DNA of 64,000 nucleotides from contig CAMWUN010000001.1 of NCBI GenBank assembly GCA_947177425.1, positions 62,001 to 126,000 of the forward strand, written 5' to 3'. The translations under genes and the position numbers were made by a program. Shown one piece after another: positions 36,335 through 44,091 of this stretch (positions are counted from its first letter, which is position 1; each line of letters opens with the position of its first letter). This DNA is from an uncultured bacterium. Lineage in GTDB: Bacteria > Bacillota > Clostridia > Lachnospirales > Lachnospiraceae. The notes under the pieces are model-generated. The model saw only the letters and a program-made list of their open reading frames with translations, searched no databases and was not told the origin of the DNA.

Positions 36335-36470
36335 TTACTGTTCACTCCGTGACCAGTAACCTGCAAAAATCCATCGAAATTGCCTCCGGCAATGGGATTT
36401 TTGCACTCTCCAGTCACTTTCTTACGACCAGCGCAGTAAATGCGCAGGTCTGTGCGAACAGTAACATGCA
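36335..36470. repeat. About 135-bp palindromic element with copy B of the 20-bp repeat
   Basis: Outer arms GTTACTGTTC (36335-36344) and its reverse complement GAACAGTAAC close a structure with inner arms TGCAAAAATCC/GGATTTTTGCA and ATTGCC/GGCAAT, plus a GCGCA/TGCGC hairpin. Its left end carries ACTGTTCACTCCGTGACCAG (36337-36356), the same 20-mer as at 33106 in inverted orientation. It sits between the divergent genes, just downstream of the minus-strand promoter. Confidence 0.65.
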
Positions 36471-36485
36471 ATATTCTCAAATTTT

Positions 36486-36513
36486 ATTATAATAGATTTC
36501 TGTTTAATTGCAA
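36486..36513 (-). promoter_or_regulatory. Promoter for the candidate transferase and CotH genes
   Basis: On the minus strand, TTGCAA (36508-36513) and TATAAT (36486-36491), 16-nt spacer. Transcription would run through the palindromic element before the start codon at 36299. Confidence 0.55.
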
Positions 36514-36531
36514 CGGATAATGGTGTATAAT
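36503..36531 (+). promoter_or_regulatory. Promoter for the pseF operon
   Basis: TATAAT at 36526-36531 with a weak -35 (TTTAAT, 36503-36508) at 17-nt spacing, about 35 nt before the pseF start. The weak -35 overlaps the -35 of the divergent minus-strand promoter, so the two transcripts may compete. Confidence 0.5.
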
Positions 36532-36567
36532 CGGAAGTATCGACGCTGTTCCAGATAGGAGAATTGT

Positions 36568-37269
36568 ATGGGTGAAAGGAAATTGGCCATTATAACGGCA
36601 AGGGGAGGAAGCAGACGGATTCCCCGGAAAAATATTAAGGAGTTCTGCGGAAAGCCTATTTTGTGCTACTCCATTGAGGCCGCAAAGTCTGCAGACATTT
36701 TTGATGAGATTATGGTTTCCACGGACGATAAGGAGATTGCCGATTTAGCGATTGCCTCCGGCGCCAGCGTTCCCTTTTTCCGTTCGCAGCAGACCTCCGG
36801 CGATTATGCTTCCACAGACGATGTCATCATGGAAGTATTACAATCCTACGAAAATATGGGACAGCATTTTGAGTCCTTCTGTTGTATTTATCCCACTGCC
36901 CCCTTTTTGACCGGAGAGCGCCTCCGTCATGCCATGGAACTGCTCGGGGAAGCGGATTCCGTGATGCCCGTGGTACCCTTTTCCTATCCCCCTCAGCGGG
37001 GACTGATTGTCAATAAACAGGGCTTTGTGGAAAGGCAGTTTCCCCAATATGCCCTGACCCGCAGCCAGGATCTTCCCACCGTTTACCATGACTGCGGCCA
37101 GTTTTATGCCTGCCGCACGGATGCCTTTCTGGAAAGCGGAACCACCGATGTGCCAAGACTCCTTCCTCTTGTGCTGACCCAGATGGAAGTTCAGGACATC
37201 GATACCATGGAAGACTGGGAACAGGCTGAGATGAAATACAGGCTGATGCATCAATTACAGAACCCGTAG
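36568..37269 (+). CDS. pseF: CMP-pseudaminic (nonulosonic) acid cytidylyltransferase
   Basis: 233 residues. The CMP-sugar synthetase signature RGGSRRIPRKNIK is at 12-24, and VSTDDKEIADLAIASGA, the QTSGDYASTDDVI segment and the VQDIDTMEDWEQAE end match PseF more closely than NeuA. It activates pseudaminic acid with CTP. It is first of a plus-strand group followed by a PLP decarboxylase, pseI and pseG, with an AGGAG site 6 nt before the ATG. The precise nonulosonic acid (pseudaminic or a related isomer) is a family-level inference. Confidence 0.88.
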   Translation: MGERKLAIITARGGSRRIPRKNIKEFCGKPILCYSIEAAKSADIFDEIMVSTDDKEIADLAIASGASVPFFRSQQTSGDYASTDDVIMEVLQSYENMGQHFESFCCIYPTAPFLTGERLRHAMELLGEADSVMPVVPFSYPPQRGLIVNKQGFVERQFPQYALTRSQDLPTVYHDCGQFYACRTDAFLESGTTDVPRLLPLVLTQMEVQDIDTMEDWEQAEMKYRLMHQLQNP

Positions 37270-37335
37270 CTGCCCGAAGGTGTGCTGGAAATTAAATATT
37301 TTAAAATGTACTGAAATCTGAGAAAGGAATAACTC

Positions 37336-38553
37336 ATGAAACAGCTTCAGACCCCTTTTTTCCGGATTAAGGAAAAAGATTTACAATACGATATTTCACT
37401 TTTAAAAGAATCCCTTGCCCAGAACTGGGGCAACTATATCGCAGGGTATTCCGTAAAGACCAATTCCCTGCCCTGGCTTCTCACTTACCTGAAAGCCCAG
37501 GGATTTTATGCGGAAGTGGTATCAGGGACGGAATATGATTTAGTGACCCGGCTGGGCTTTCCCGGAAAGCACATCATCTACAACAGCCCCATCAAAGAAA
37601 AAAAGATATTTGAAAAAATTCTGGTTTCCGGCGGCTATGTCAACCTGGACTCCAATTATGAACTTGACTGGATAGAGGAATTAAGCGCTCTTTACCCCAA
37701 CAGGCACTTTCATGTGGGCCTGCGGGTAAATTGTGATATTGCCGCCCTCTGCCCGGAGGAAGAACTGGTGTCAGAAGAAGGAAGCCGGTTCGGTTACTGC
37801 TATGAAAACGGCGTGCTGAAAGCCGCCATCAGACGGATTGAACCTCTTCCCAACGTATGGGTATCAGGACTTCATCTCCATTCTTCCACCCAGTCCCGAA
37901 GCGTACAGGTCTATGCCGCCCTTGCCAAAATGGCGGTGCAGATTGCCCGGGAATACAATTTGTCCCTTACCTATGTGGATATGGGAGGCGGATACTTTGG
38001 AGGCAGGGATGATAAGCCGGATTACAGGGATTATTTTAAGGAAATCTGCAAAGAGTTGTCCGTCCATTTTGACCCGGAAAAAACAACCTTAATTGCAGAA
38101 CCGGGCGTTTCTCTTATTTCACGGGCTGCCACCTTTGAAACTTCTGTCATTGACATAAAGGATATCCGGGGACGGAAATTTGTCGTTACCGACGGAAGCC
38201 GTACCAATCTGAATCCTCTGGTGACACGGCATACCTACCCCCATCATATAGACTACATTTCCGACACATCCGTCAGAAAAACGGAACCCTGCCAATGGGT
38301 GTGCGGCGCAACCTGCATGGAGTATGACAAATTATTTGAAATACAAAATGATACAGCCCTTATCCCCGGCGACAGAATCGTCTACGATACAGCCGGAGGT
38401 TATACCATGTGCTTAAACCCGCTGTTTATCAACTATTTTCCGGCTGTATATATTGAACGCGGCGACGGCACACTTTTTACTGCAAGAGAGTCCTGGGGAA
38501 ACGATGAATTTCTGCAAAAAAATCATATTGATAAAAACACGGAAAATATCTGA
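37336..38553 (+). CDS. PLP-dependent decarboxylase (DAP/ornithine decarboxylase fold III)
   Basis: 405 residues. The PLP lysine is K41 in YSVKTN, HLHSSTQS provides the expected His, YVDMGGGYFGG is the glycine-rich phosphate site, and GATCMEYD replaces the usual CExxD at the C-terminal domain. These features fit the alanine-racemase-fold decarboxylases (LysA, NspC, SpeC-like). It is placed inside the pse operon between pseF and pseI, with AAAGGA upstream, where a lysine or polyamine role would be unexpected. It may modify a nonulosonic acid precursor or make an amine for decoration; unproven. Confidence 0.85.
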   Translation: MKQLQTPFFRIKEKDLQYDISLLKESLAQNWGNYIAGYSVKTNSLPWLLTYLKAQGFYAEVVSGTEYDLVTRLGFPGKHIIYNSPIKEKKIFEKILVSGGYVNLDSNYELDWIEELSALYPNRHFHVGLRVNCDIAALCPEEELVSEEGSRFGYCYENGVLKAAIRRIEPLPNVWVSGLHLHSSTQSRSVQVYAALAKMAVQIAREYNLSLTYVDMGGGYFGGRDDKPDYRDYFKEICKELSVHFDPEKTTLIAEPGVSLISRAATFETSVIDIKDIRGRKFVVTDGSRTNLNPLVTRHTYPHHIDYISDTSVRKTEPCQWVCGATCMEYDKLFEIQNDTALIPGDRIVYDTAGGYTMCLNPLFINYFPAVYIERGDGTLFTARESWGNDEFLQKNHIDKNTENI

Positions 38554-38612
38554 AATACGGCATTTTCTATCCAGATTTGAGCGGCAGCAACGCTGCCACA
38601 TGGAGGTTAAGT

Positions 38613-39665
38613 ATGAATAAAGAAATTAAGATTGGAAAACGCACAGTAAGCGCAGATTCTCCGGTATTTGTGGTAGCGGAGCTTTCGGCAAACCACAACC
38701 ATGATTTCGGACGGGCCGTGGAAATCATCCACGCCGCCAGAGAAGCCGGCGCCGACGCGGTAAAACTACAGACATACACTGCAGATACCATCACCATCGA
38801 CTGTGATGACCCCTGTTTCCAAATTAAGGAGGGAACCATCTGGGACGGAACCACCCTCTACAAATTATATAAAGAAGCTTACACCCCCTGGGAATGGCAG
38901 CCCAGACTTAAAGAGGAAGCCAATAAGCTGGGGATGGAATGTTTCTCCTCCCCCTTTGACTTTACCTCCGTGGATTTTCTGGAACAAATGGATGTGCCTG
39001 CCTACAAAATTGCTTCTTATGAGATTAATGATATTCCCTTGATCCGTAAAATTGCAAAGCTTGGCAAACCCTTGATTCTCGCCACAGGCATTGCATATCC
39101 CGAAGATATTGAGCGGGCCCTTGCCGTGTGCAGGGAAGAAGGCAACAGGGATGTGATTTTGTTAAAATGCGTCTCCGCCTACCCCACCCCTTATGAACAG
39201 ATAAATTTAAATGTGATTCCCACGCTGTCTAAGACCTATGATTGTCTGACAGGCATCTCCGACCACACCATGGGCACTATCGTTTCCTCCGCCGCCATTG
39301 CCTTAGGCGCCAGAATGGTGGAAAAACATTTCACCCTGCGCCGGGCAGATGGCGGACCGGACAGCGCTTTCTCCATGGAACCGGAAGAATTTGCCCATAT
39401 GGTAAAAGATATCCGCATCATGGAAAAAGCTCTGGGAAGCAGTAAATACCAGCTTACCGACACCCAGAAATTAGAGCACGGCGGTTCCCGCTCCCTGTTT
39501 GTTGTGGAGGATATCGCCCCCGGCCAGCTTCTGACCCCGGCCAATATCCGCTCCATCCGCCCCGGCTGTGGGCTTCACACAATGTACTATGAAGAAATTC
39601 TGGGCAAAAGGGCCAAAACCTTCTTGAAGAAAGGAACACCGCTGCAGTGGGAAATGATAGAATAG
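38613..39665 (+). CDS. pseI: Pseudaminic acid synthase (NeuB family)
   Basis: About 350 residues from the ATG at 38613, with GGAGG 6 nt upstream; an earlier ATG is not supported. The NeuB TIM barrel begins with VFVVAELSANHNHD, then KLQTYTADTITIDC, CFSSPFDFTSVDFLE and YKIASYE. The C-terminal SAF (antifreeze-like) domain starts at about residue 290 (VVEDIAPGQLL). The wording of TLYKLYKEAYTPWEW is typical of PseI rather than sialic or legionaminic synthases. It condenses a 6-deoxy-diacetamido sugar with PEP. The end overlaps pseG by 19 bp. Confidence 0.92.
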   Translation: MNKEIKIGKRTVSADSPVFVVAELSANHNHDFGRAVEIIHAAREAGADAVKLQTYTADTITIDCDDPCFQIKEGTIWDGTTLYKLYKEAYTPWEWQPRLKEEANKLGMECFSSPFDFTSVDFLEQMDVPAYKIASYEINDIPLIRKIAKLGKPLILATGIAYPEDIERALAVCREEGNRDVILLKCVSAYPTPYEQINLNVIPTLSKTYDCLTGISDHTMGTIVSSAAIALGARMVEKHFTLRRADGGPDSAFSMEPEEFAHMVKDIRIMEKALGSSKYQLTDTQKLEHGGSRSLFVVEDIAPGQLLTPANIRSIRPGCGLHTMYYEEILGKRAKTFLKKGTPLQWEMIE

Positions 39666-40936
39666 TTTATATCCGAACCGATGGAAACAGTCATATAGCG
39701 TCCGGGCATCTGGTACGCTGTATTTCTGTTGCCCTCGCCTGCTGCAGCCTGGGCATAGACGTTTGTTTTTTAGTTTCTGACGGGGAAAGCTTTTGTCTGC
39801 TGAAAGAACTGCTGGACGCGCAGGCGGATTCCGGCAATCATCCGGCCATATTCCCAGATGCAAATGGGAATGCAGGCCGGAATACTGCCTCCCTCCCGGG
39901 CAATATCACTGCCCTCCGTTTAAAGACCGCCCAATATGACAACCTGGAAAAGGAACTGCCAGAGGTAATTTCTCTGCTTACCGCTTCCCTGTATCATTCT
40001 GTTTTTGAGTACGGCGCGCATGACATATATGTCACAAACATTGTTGATAATGCAAACTATATAAACGCCGCAAATGTCACAGATATTCTGTTTGCGGAAA
40101 AATATGAACATATTATATATTTTATTGACTCCTATTTTGTGACCAGACAGTATCTGTCGGCTTTATCTCCTTTTGTAAAAACCGCTTATATTGATGATCT
40201 GCGTGCTTTTGATTACTCTGTGAATCTGATTATCAATTATGATGTTATCCTTCCCGGTGATATGGCCACTTACCAAAATGCTTACCGGAATGCGGAGCAC
40301 ATGCTTCTGGGGGCCTCCTATACGCCTCTCCGCAGCCAGTTTCTACATAAGCAGATTGGCATAAAGGAACAACTGACCGATGTTCTTATCACCACCGGCG
40401 GAAGCGACCCTTTTCACTTCTGCCTTAATTTCCTTGCATATCTTCGCAGCCGGCTGACCAGTGAAATTAATCCTCTGCATGACATCCAGACCAGGGGTAA
40501 TATTCCTGCTGTCATTTTCCACATTGTCATCGGAAAACTGAACGCTGACCGGGAAAAACTCTGGCAGGCTGCCCGGAATCTTCCCTGTCTGGAACTCCAC
40601 GAAAATGTAAGCGACATGGCTTCCCTGATGGGGAAGTGTGATATAGCGGTTTCTGCTGCCGGAACCACCTTGTATGAGCTTTGCGCTTTGGGAGTCCCTT
40701 CCATCAGCTTTACCATGGCGGATAACCAGCTTACCGCCGCAAAGGCATTTGACGCCGCCGGCGCTATCCCCTGCGCCGGAGATATACGGTCAGACCGGGA
40801 AGCGGTTCTTGAAGCTGTCTTTCATTTTATCGGAAAATGCTCTTTTCAAGAAAGAAAAACTGCCCATGAAACCATGCACAGTTTAATTGACGGGAAAGGT
40901 TCTTTACGCATTGCCCATGCCCTGGAGCGTGTTTGA
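39647..40936 (+). CDS. pseG: UDP-sugar hydrolase of the pseudaminic pathway (PseG-like, enlarged)
   Basis: 429 residues, longer than the usual 270-340. The N-terminal VYIRTDGNSHIASGHLVRC carries the catalytic-type His (H21) in the SGH motif, and the C-terminal GT-B domain has TTGGSDPFHF and AAGTTLYELCALGVPSISF. It hydrolyses the UDP-linked 2,4-diacetamido sugar to the free sugar for PseI. The extra length is an insertion of roughly 100 residues in the N-terminal half. The start is a GTG overlapping the end of pseI, so translation is likely coupled. No fused GNAT domain is seen. Confidence 0.82.
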   Translation: MGNDRIVYIRTDGNSHIASGHLVRCISVALACCSLGIDVCFLVSDGESFCLLKELLDAQADSGNHPAIFPDANGNAGRNTASLPGNITALRLKTAQYDNLEKELPEVISLLTASLYHSVFEYGAHDIYVTNIVDNANYINAANVTDILFAEKYEHIIYFIDSYFVTRQYLSALSPFVKTAYIDDLRAFDYSVNLIINYDVILPGDMATYQNAYRNAEHMLLGASYTPLRSQFLHKQIGIKEQLTDVLITTGGSDPFHFCLNFLAYLRSRLTSEINPLHDIQTRGNIPAVIFHIVIGKLNADREKLWQAARNLPCLELHENVSDMASLMGKCDIAVSAAGTTLYELCALGVPSISFTMADNQLTAAKAFDAAGAIPCAGDIRSDREAVLEAVFHFIGKCSFQERKTAHETMHSLIDGKGSLRIAHALERV

Positions 40937-40964
40937 AAACATAGTTTTTCTGCAGGAACAGCGC

Positions 40965-40996
40965 GACAGGGCAGGGAGGGGCATCCCTTCCCTGTC
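40965..40996. terminator. Hairpin between convergent pseG and recombinase genes
   Basis: GACAGGGCAGGGA (40965-40977) pairs with TCCCTTCCCTGTC (40984-40996) with one mismatch and a 6-nt loop. The position between converging genes suggests a bidirectional terminator, although no T-run follows immediately on either side. Confidence 0.45.
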
Positions 40997-41032
40997 TGGC
41001 AACTGCTGCAAAGCTGCTGATTTTTACAAAAT

Positions 41033-41665
41033 TCAAAGCATGTTCGGGAAATGTTCCAGCAGGCACTGCTTCTCCCTCTCTATCTGCGCCCTTCTGTAAA
41101 AAGTAGCCATGGAGAAATCACACTGCCTTGCCGCTTCCGCCGCCGTAAGTTCTTTTGTATGCCATTTACAGCATAATTCTTCAAAATTATCGGGCACGGG
41201 CTTCCGGGGTCTGCCGAAATGTACGCCCCGTATCTTGGCCGCCTCAATCCCCTCTTTCTGCCTGCTCCTGATATTACAGCGTTCGTTTTCACTGACATAG
41301 CTAAGAAGCGTCAGAACCAGATCCGCTATCAGCGTCCCTAAAAGGTCTTTCCCTTTTCTGGTGTCCAAAAGGGGCATATCCAGCACCACAACATCTATCT
41401 TTTTCTCCTTCGTCAGTATCCGCCACTGCTCCAGAATCTCCTCATAATTCCTGCCCAGACGGTCAATGCTCTTAATATAAAGTACGTCATCTGGCTTTAG
41501 CTTTTTCAGAAGTTTGTGATACATCGGCCGGTCAAAATCCTTTCCTGACCGCTTATCTATGAAAATATTTTTCTCCGGCACCTGAATCTCTCCCATAGCA
41601 ATCATCTGCCTGTCTTCATTCTGTTCCTTTGTGCTGACCCGCACATATCCATATGTACTTCCCAT
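41033..41665 (-). CDS. Serine recombinase (resolvase/invertase)
   Basis: 210 residues from the ATG at 41665 with GGAGG 5 nt upstream; the open frame continues upstream without a matching site. The catalytic serine is S11 in YVRVSTKEQN, followed by IDRLGRNYEEI and RQKEGIEAAKIRG motifs, and a C-terminal helix-turn-helix (LTAAEAARQCDFSMATFYRR). Length and layout fit the small resolvase/invertase family (Hin, Tn3 resolvase), not large integrases. No transposase or integrated element is evident around it, so control of a DNA switch is possible. A 17-bp palindrome lies just upstream. Confidence 0.9.
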   Translation of the reverse strand: MGSTYGYVRVSTKEQNEDRQMIAMGEIQVPEKNIFIDKRSGKDFDRPMYHKLLKKLKPDDVLYIKSIDRLGRNYEEILEQWRILTKEKKIDVVVLDMPLLDTRKGKDLLGTLIADLVLTLLSYVSENERCNIRSRQKEGIEAAKIRGVHFGRPRKPVPDNFEELCCKWHTKELTAAEAARQCDFSMATFYRRAQIEREKQCLLEHFPNML

Positions 41666-41681
41666 AAATACCTCCACCTCT

Positions 41682-41698
41682 TTACATGCTGCATGTAA
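41682..41698. promoter_or_regulatory. 17-bp perfect palindrome upstream of the recombinase
   Basis: TTACATGC (41682-41689) and GCATGTAA (41691-41698) flank one T. It lies 16 nt before the recombinase ATG, in the likely 5' leader. It could be an autoregulatory operator or a recombination half-site pair. Confidence 0.5.
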
Positions 41699-41765
41699 TG
41701 AAAAGGATATACTATAGGAATTTTTCTCACAACCGGATTTGGAAGCAAAATGGAAATTTCTTCCA

Positions 41766-42962
41766 TTAAAAGAACATGTTTTTGACAATTTGGGCCTGAT
41801 TGCATAAATGAGAGAATCCGCTCCCTTCCAGCACAAAATATCCCCGCCCCATAAGAGAATGTCCGTCTGACACAGGTTCCAGTTTTTCTCCCTGTCTGAT
41901 ATTACATTCCCATGCGGCCAGTTCTGCCTGAAGCGCCTGACTGGCCTGTTCGCGGCCGGGCACATTGCGCACAATTCCTTCCATATCAAAGTAGTGAATC
42001 ATCATACTTTTCGTTGTTTCAGGCCGGAAGCTGTAACTGTGTCCCATTCTGTATTTCATATATTCCTCCGCCATGTCCACGCCTGTGCAAAGAGGGGTGA
42101 ACAGATTATGGAGATTGTGGCCGGAAGGTCTTGCAGAAAGTTCAATAATAAAGGGTCCCTCCGTGCCTTTTATGATATCTGCATGGAGCAGGCACTCCCC
42201 AATTCCCAGACATTTGACAGCTTTCTTCATATAATCATATACCTGCTGCCAGAATCCGTCTGATGGCAGTACTGAAAAATATCCCACTGCCTGTCTGAAA
42301 GGAAGCGGCGTATTTTCTTTTTTGCGAAGCAGAATCATTTGAAATTCCCCTCTGACCACAGCCCCGTCCACGCCATACTCTTCCCCTGCGATACATTCTT
42401 CCAGCACATACGGCTCCCCGCTTACGGTTTTCAGGGCCTGGACGAGCTGCTCTCTTTGGGTTATTATATGTATCCCCCTGCTGCCGGAACCAAATCCGGG
42501 CTTTAAGATTGCAGGCAGTGCAAGAGGAATTCCGTCTGCCCCGGTATCATCCGCTGGAAACACCGTCCCTTCCGTATCCCTTATCCTGCCCTCCTCCACT
42601 TGGTAGCAGCGGCATCTGCGCATATTATTTTCATGCAGCCTCTTATGGAAACGGAACTTGTCGGTACACAAATCCGCCATTTCCCTGCTGATTCCGGGCA
42701 ATCCCAGAGCATCGTTGATGGTCCCTATGGTGGTCAGATATCTGCCGATAGGCACTGTCAGCACGAAATTCGGCCTTTCCCTGCGCAGTTCCCTTAAAAC
42801 CGCTTTCTCATCGGAAATATCCGTCACTATCGGTTTGTCTGCCGCTTTAAGCCCTGCCGCCCTGGGGTTTCCGTCCAGTGCAACAATCGTAAGCCCGTAT
42901 TCATGCGCCTTTTTAATGGTATGGAGAGCCTCCCCACTGGCTCCTATCACTGCTGCTTTCAT
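41766..42962 (-). CDS. ATP-grasp domain protein
   Basis: 398 residues. An N-terminal pre-ATP-grasp domain (AAVIGASGEALHTIKKAHEYGL) leads to ATP-grasp motifs (ALPAILKPGFGSGSRGIHII, EECIAGEEYGVDGAVVRG, FIIELSARPSGHNLHNL). The family joins acids to amines or thiols with ATP. It is in the minus operon with pseC and a GT2, 80 bp from that GT2, so the substrate may be a nonulosonic acid intermediate or an amino acid. It is distinct from the ATP-grasp protein at 13498 in length and sequence. Not further assigned. Confidence 0.8.
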   Translation of the reverse strand: MKAAVIGASGEALHTIKKAHEYGLTIVALDGNPRAAGLKAADKPIVTDISDEKAVLRELRRERPNFVLTVPIGRYLTTIGTINDALGLPGISREMADLCTDKFRFHKRLHENNMRRCRCYQVEEGRIRDTEGTVFPADDTGADGIPLALPAILKPGFGSGSRGIHIITQREQLVQALKTVSGEPYVLEECIAGEEYGVDGAVVRGEFQMILLRKKENTPLPFRQAVGYFSVLPSDGFWQQVYDYMKKAVKCLGIGECLLHADIIKGTEGPFIIELSARPSGHNLHNLFTPLCTGVDMAEEYMKYRMGHSYSFRPETTKSMMIHYFDMEGIVRNVPGREQASQALQAELAAWECNIRQGEKLEPVSDGHSLMGRGYFVLEGSGFSHLCNQAQIVKNMFF

Positions 42963-43042
42963 CCTCTCAATCCCTTCTCTGCTGCAAAGCTATATCTGAA
43001 AGTTCATTCCCGCTTCCGAATCTGCCGGCCAGCCACACACCT

Positions 43043-44071
43043 CTATCTCTTCAGCCATTTCCTGAAATTCCTGTATCCCCACAACAATTTATAGTACAAA
43101 ATAAAATACAAGGCAGACTTCATATGCATCCCGATCAGCCTGCGTTCTTCCTCATGGACCCTCTGTTGGTAATAAGGGTTTTCCATAAATCCCGGAAAAG
43201 TCTCCCTCATCTCCCTGCCAAGGGCTTTGACGAAGCCATATTCCGTCTTTTTCACTCCAGCCATATAGGAAAACAATGTATTTACATAAAATAACGTGGT
43301 AAAGCTGCTCTCTATTTCCGGATAATATTCTTCCAGATAACCAAACTGCTTTGCCTCCTGCACCATAACCCTGGCTGCCTCCATCCTGTCCTCACAGCGC
43401 CTCTTAGTGATGGTGTGAACAGTGGACGTATCATGCTGGTAATAGTAATAGAGAGGTTCCTCCAGATACTCAAAGTGTCTGGCCCGCAGCATCCAGGAAT
43501 TGCTTATGGCATTGTCCTCATAAAAGATATTTTCAGGGAAACGGTTGGGATAGTCTAAAATGATATGGCGTTTATATATTTTTACCACGAGACTGCCGCT
43601 GTCCAAAATCAGCGACCTGTACTTTTCTTTCGTAAGGATTCCTGTCTGGGACTGCCGGTTATTGTGTACCACATGCCCGATTTCCATGCTGTGCTCATGG
43701 GTAAGGTGATAATCGCAGCCTACCATATCCGCGCCTGTCTCCTCTCCGCGGCTAAGCAGCTTCTGGTAAAAATCAGGCACAACCCAGTCGTCGCTGTCAA
43801 TAAAACCAATCCACTCTCCCCCGGCCGCCTCAAGCCCCAGATTTTTGGCGCCCCCCTGTTTTTTGTTGACAGGGGATGCGATTACCTTAAATTTATCCGG
43901 GTATTTCTTCTCATAAGCACGGAGTATTTCCAGAGAATTGTCTGTAGAACAGTCGTCCACCGCAATAATCTCATAATCCGATATGGTCTGGTTCACCAGA
44001 CTGTCAAGGCACCAGGCAAGTTTATCCTGGGCCGCCATATTATAAACAGGCACAATAATGCTAAGCTTCAT
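43043..44071 (-). CDS. GT2-family glycosyltransferase (GT-A)
   Basis: About 342 residues from the ATG at 44071, with GGGGAG 7 nt upstream; the upstream in-frame ATG lacks a site. KLSIIVPVYN starts the GT-A fold and the metal-binding DSDD lies at 92-95 (IGFIDSDDWVVPDF). No membrane segments. It follows pseC by 20 bp and precedes the ATP-grasp gene, so it probably acts in the same glycan pathway. It could build the acceptor for the nonulosonic acid; specificity is not visible. Confidence 0.88.
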   Translation of the reverse strand: MKLSIIVPVYNMAAQDKLAWCLDSLVNQTISDYEIIAVDDCSTDNSLEILRAYEKKYPDKFKVIASPVNKKQGGAKNLGLEAAGGEWIGFIDSDDWVVPDFYQKLLSRGEETGADMVGCDYHLTHEHSMEIGHVVHNNRQSQTGILTKEKYRSLILDSGSLVVKIYKRHIILDYPNRFPENIFYEDNAISNSWMLRARHFEYLEEPLYYYYQHDTSTVHTITKRRCEDRMEAARVMVQEAKQFGYLEEYYPEIESSFTTLFYVNTLFSYMAGVKKTEYGFVKALGREMRETFPGFMENPYYQQRVHEEERRLIGMHMKSALYFILYYKLLWGYRNFRKWLKR

Positions 44072-44091
44072 GAAATTTCTCCCCACCGGAA

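Noticed and set aside
36335-36470. A CRISPR-like array from the GTTACTG-type repeats
   Set aside because: The repeats are nested palindrome arms, not evenly spaced direct repeats, and no cas gene is present.
41666-41989. A longer N-terminus for the recombinase
   Set aside because: The extension has no family similarity and overlaps the ATP-grasp gene; the GGAGG-preceded ATG at 41665 starts exactly at the resolvase domain.
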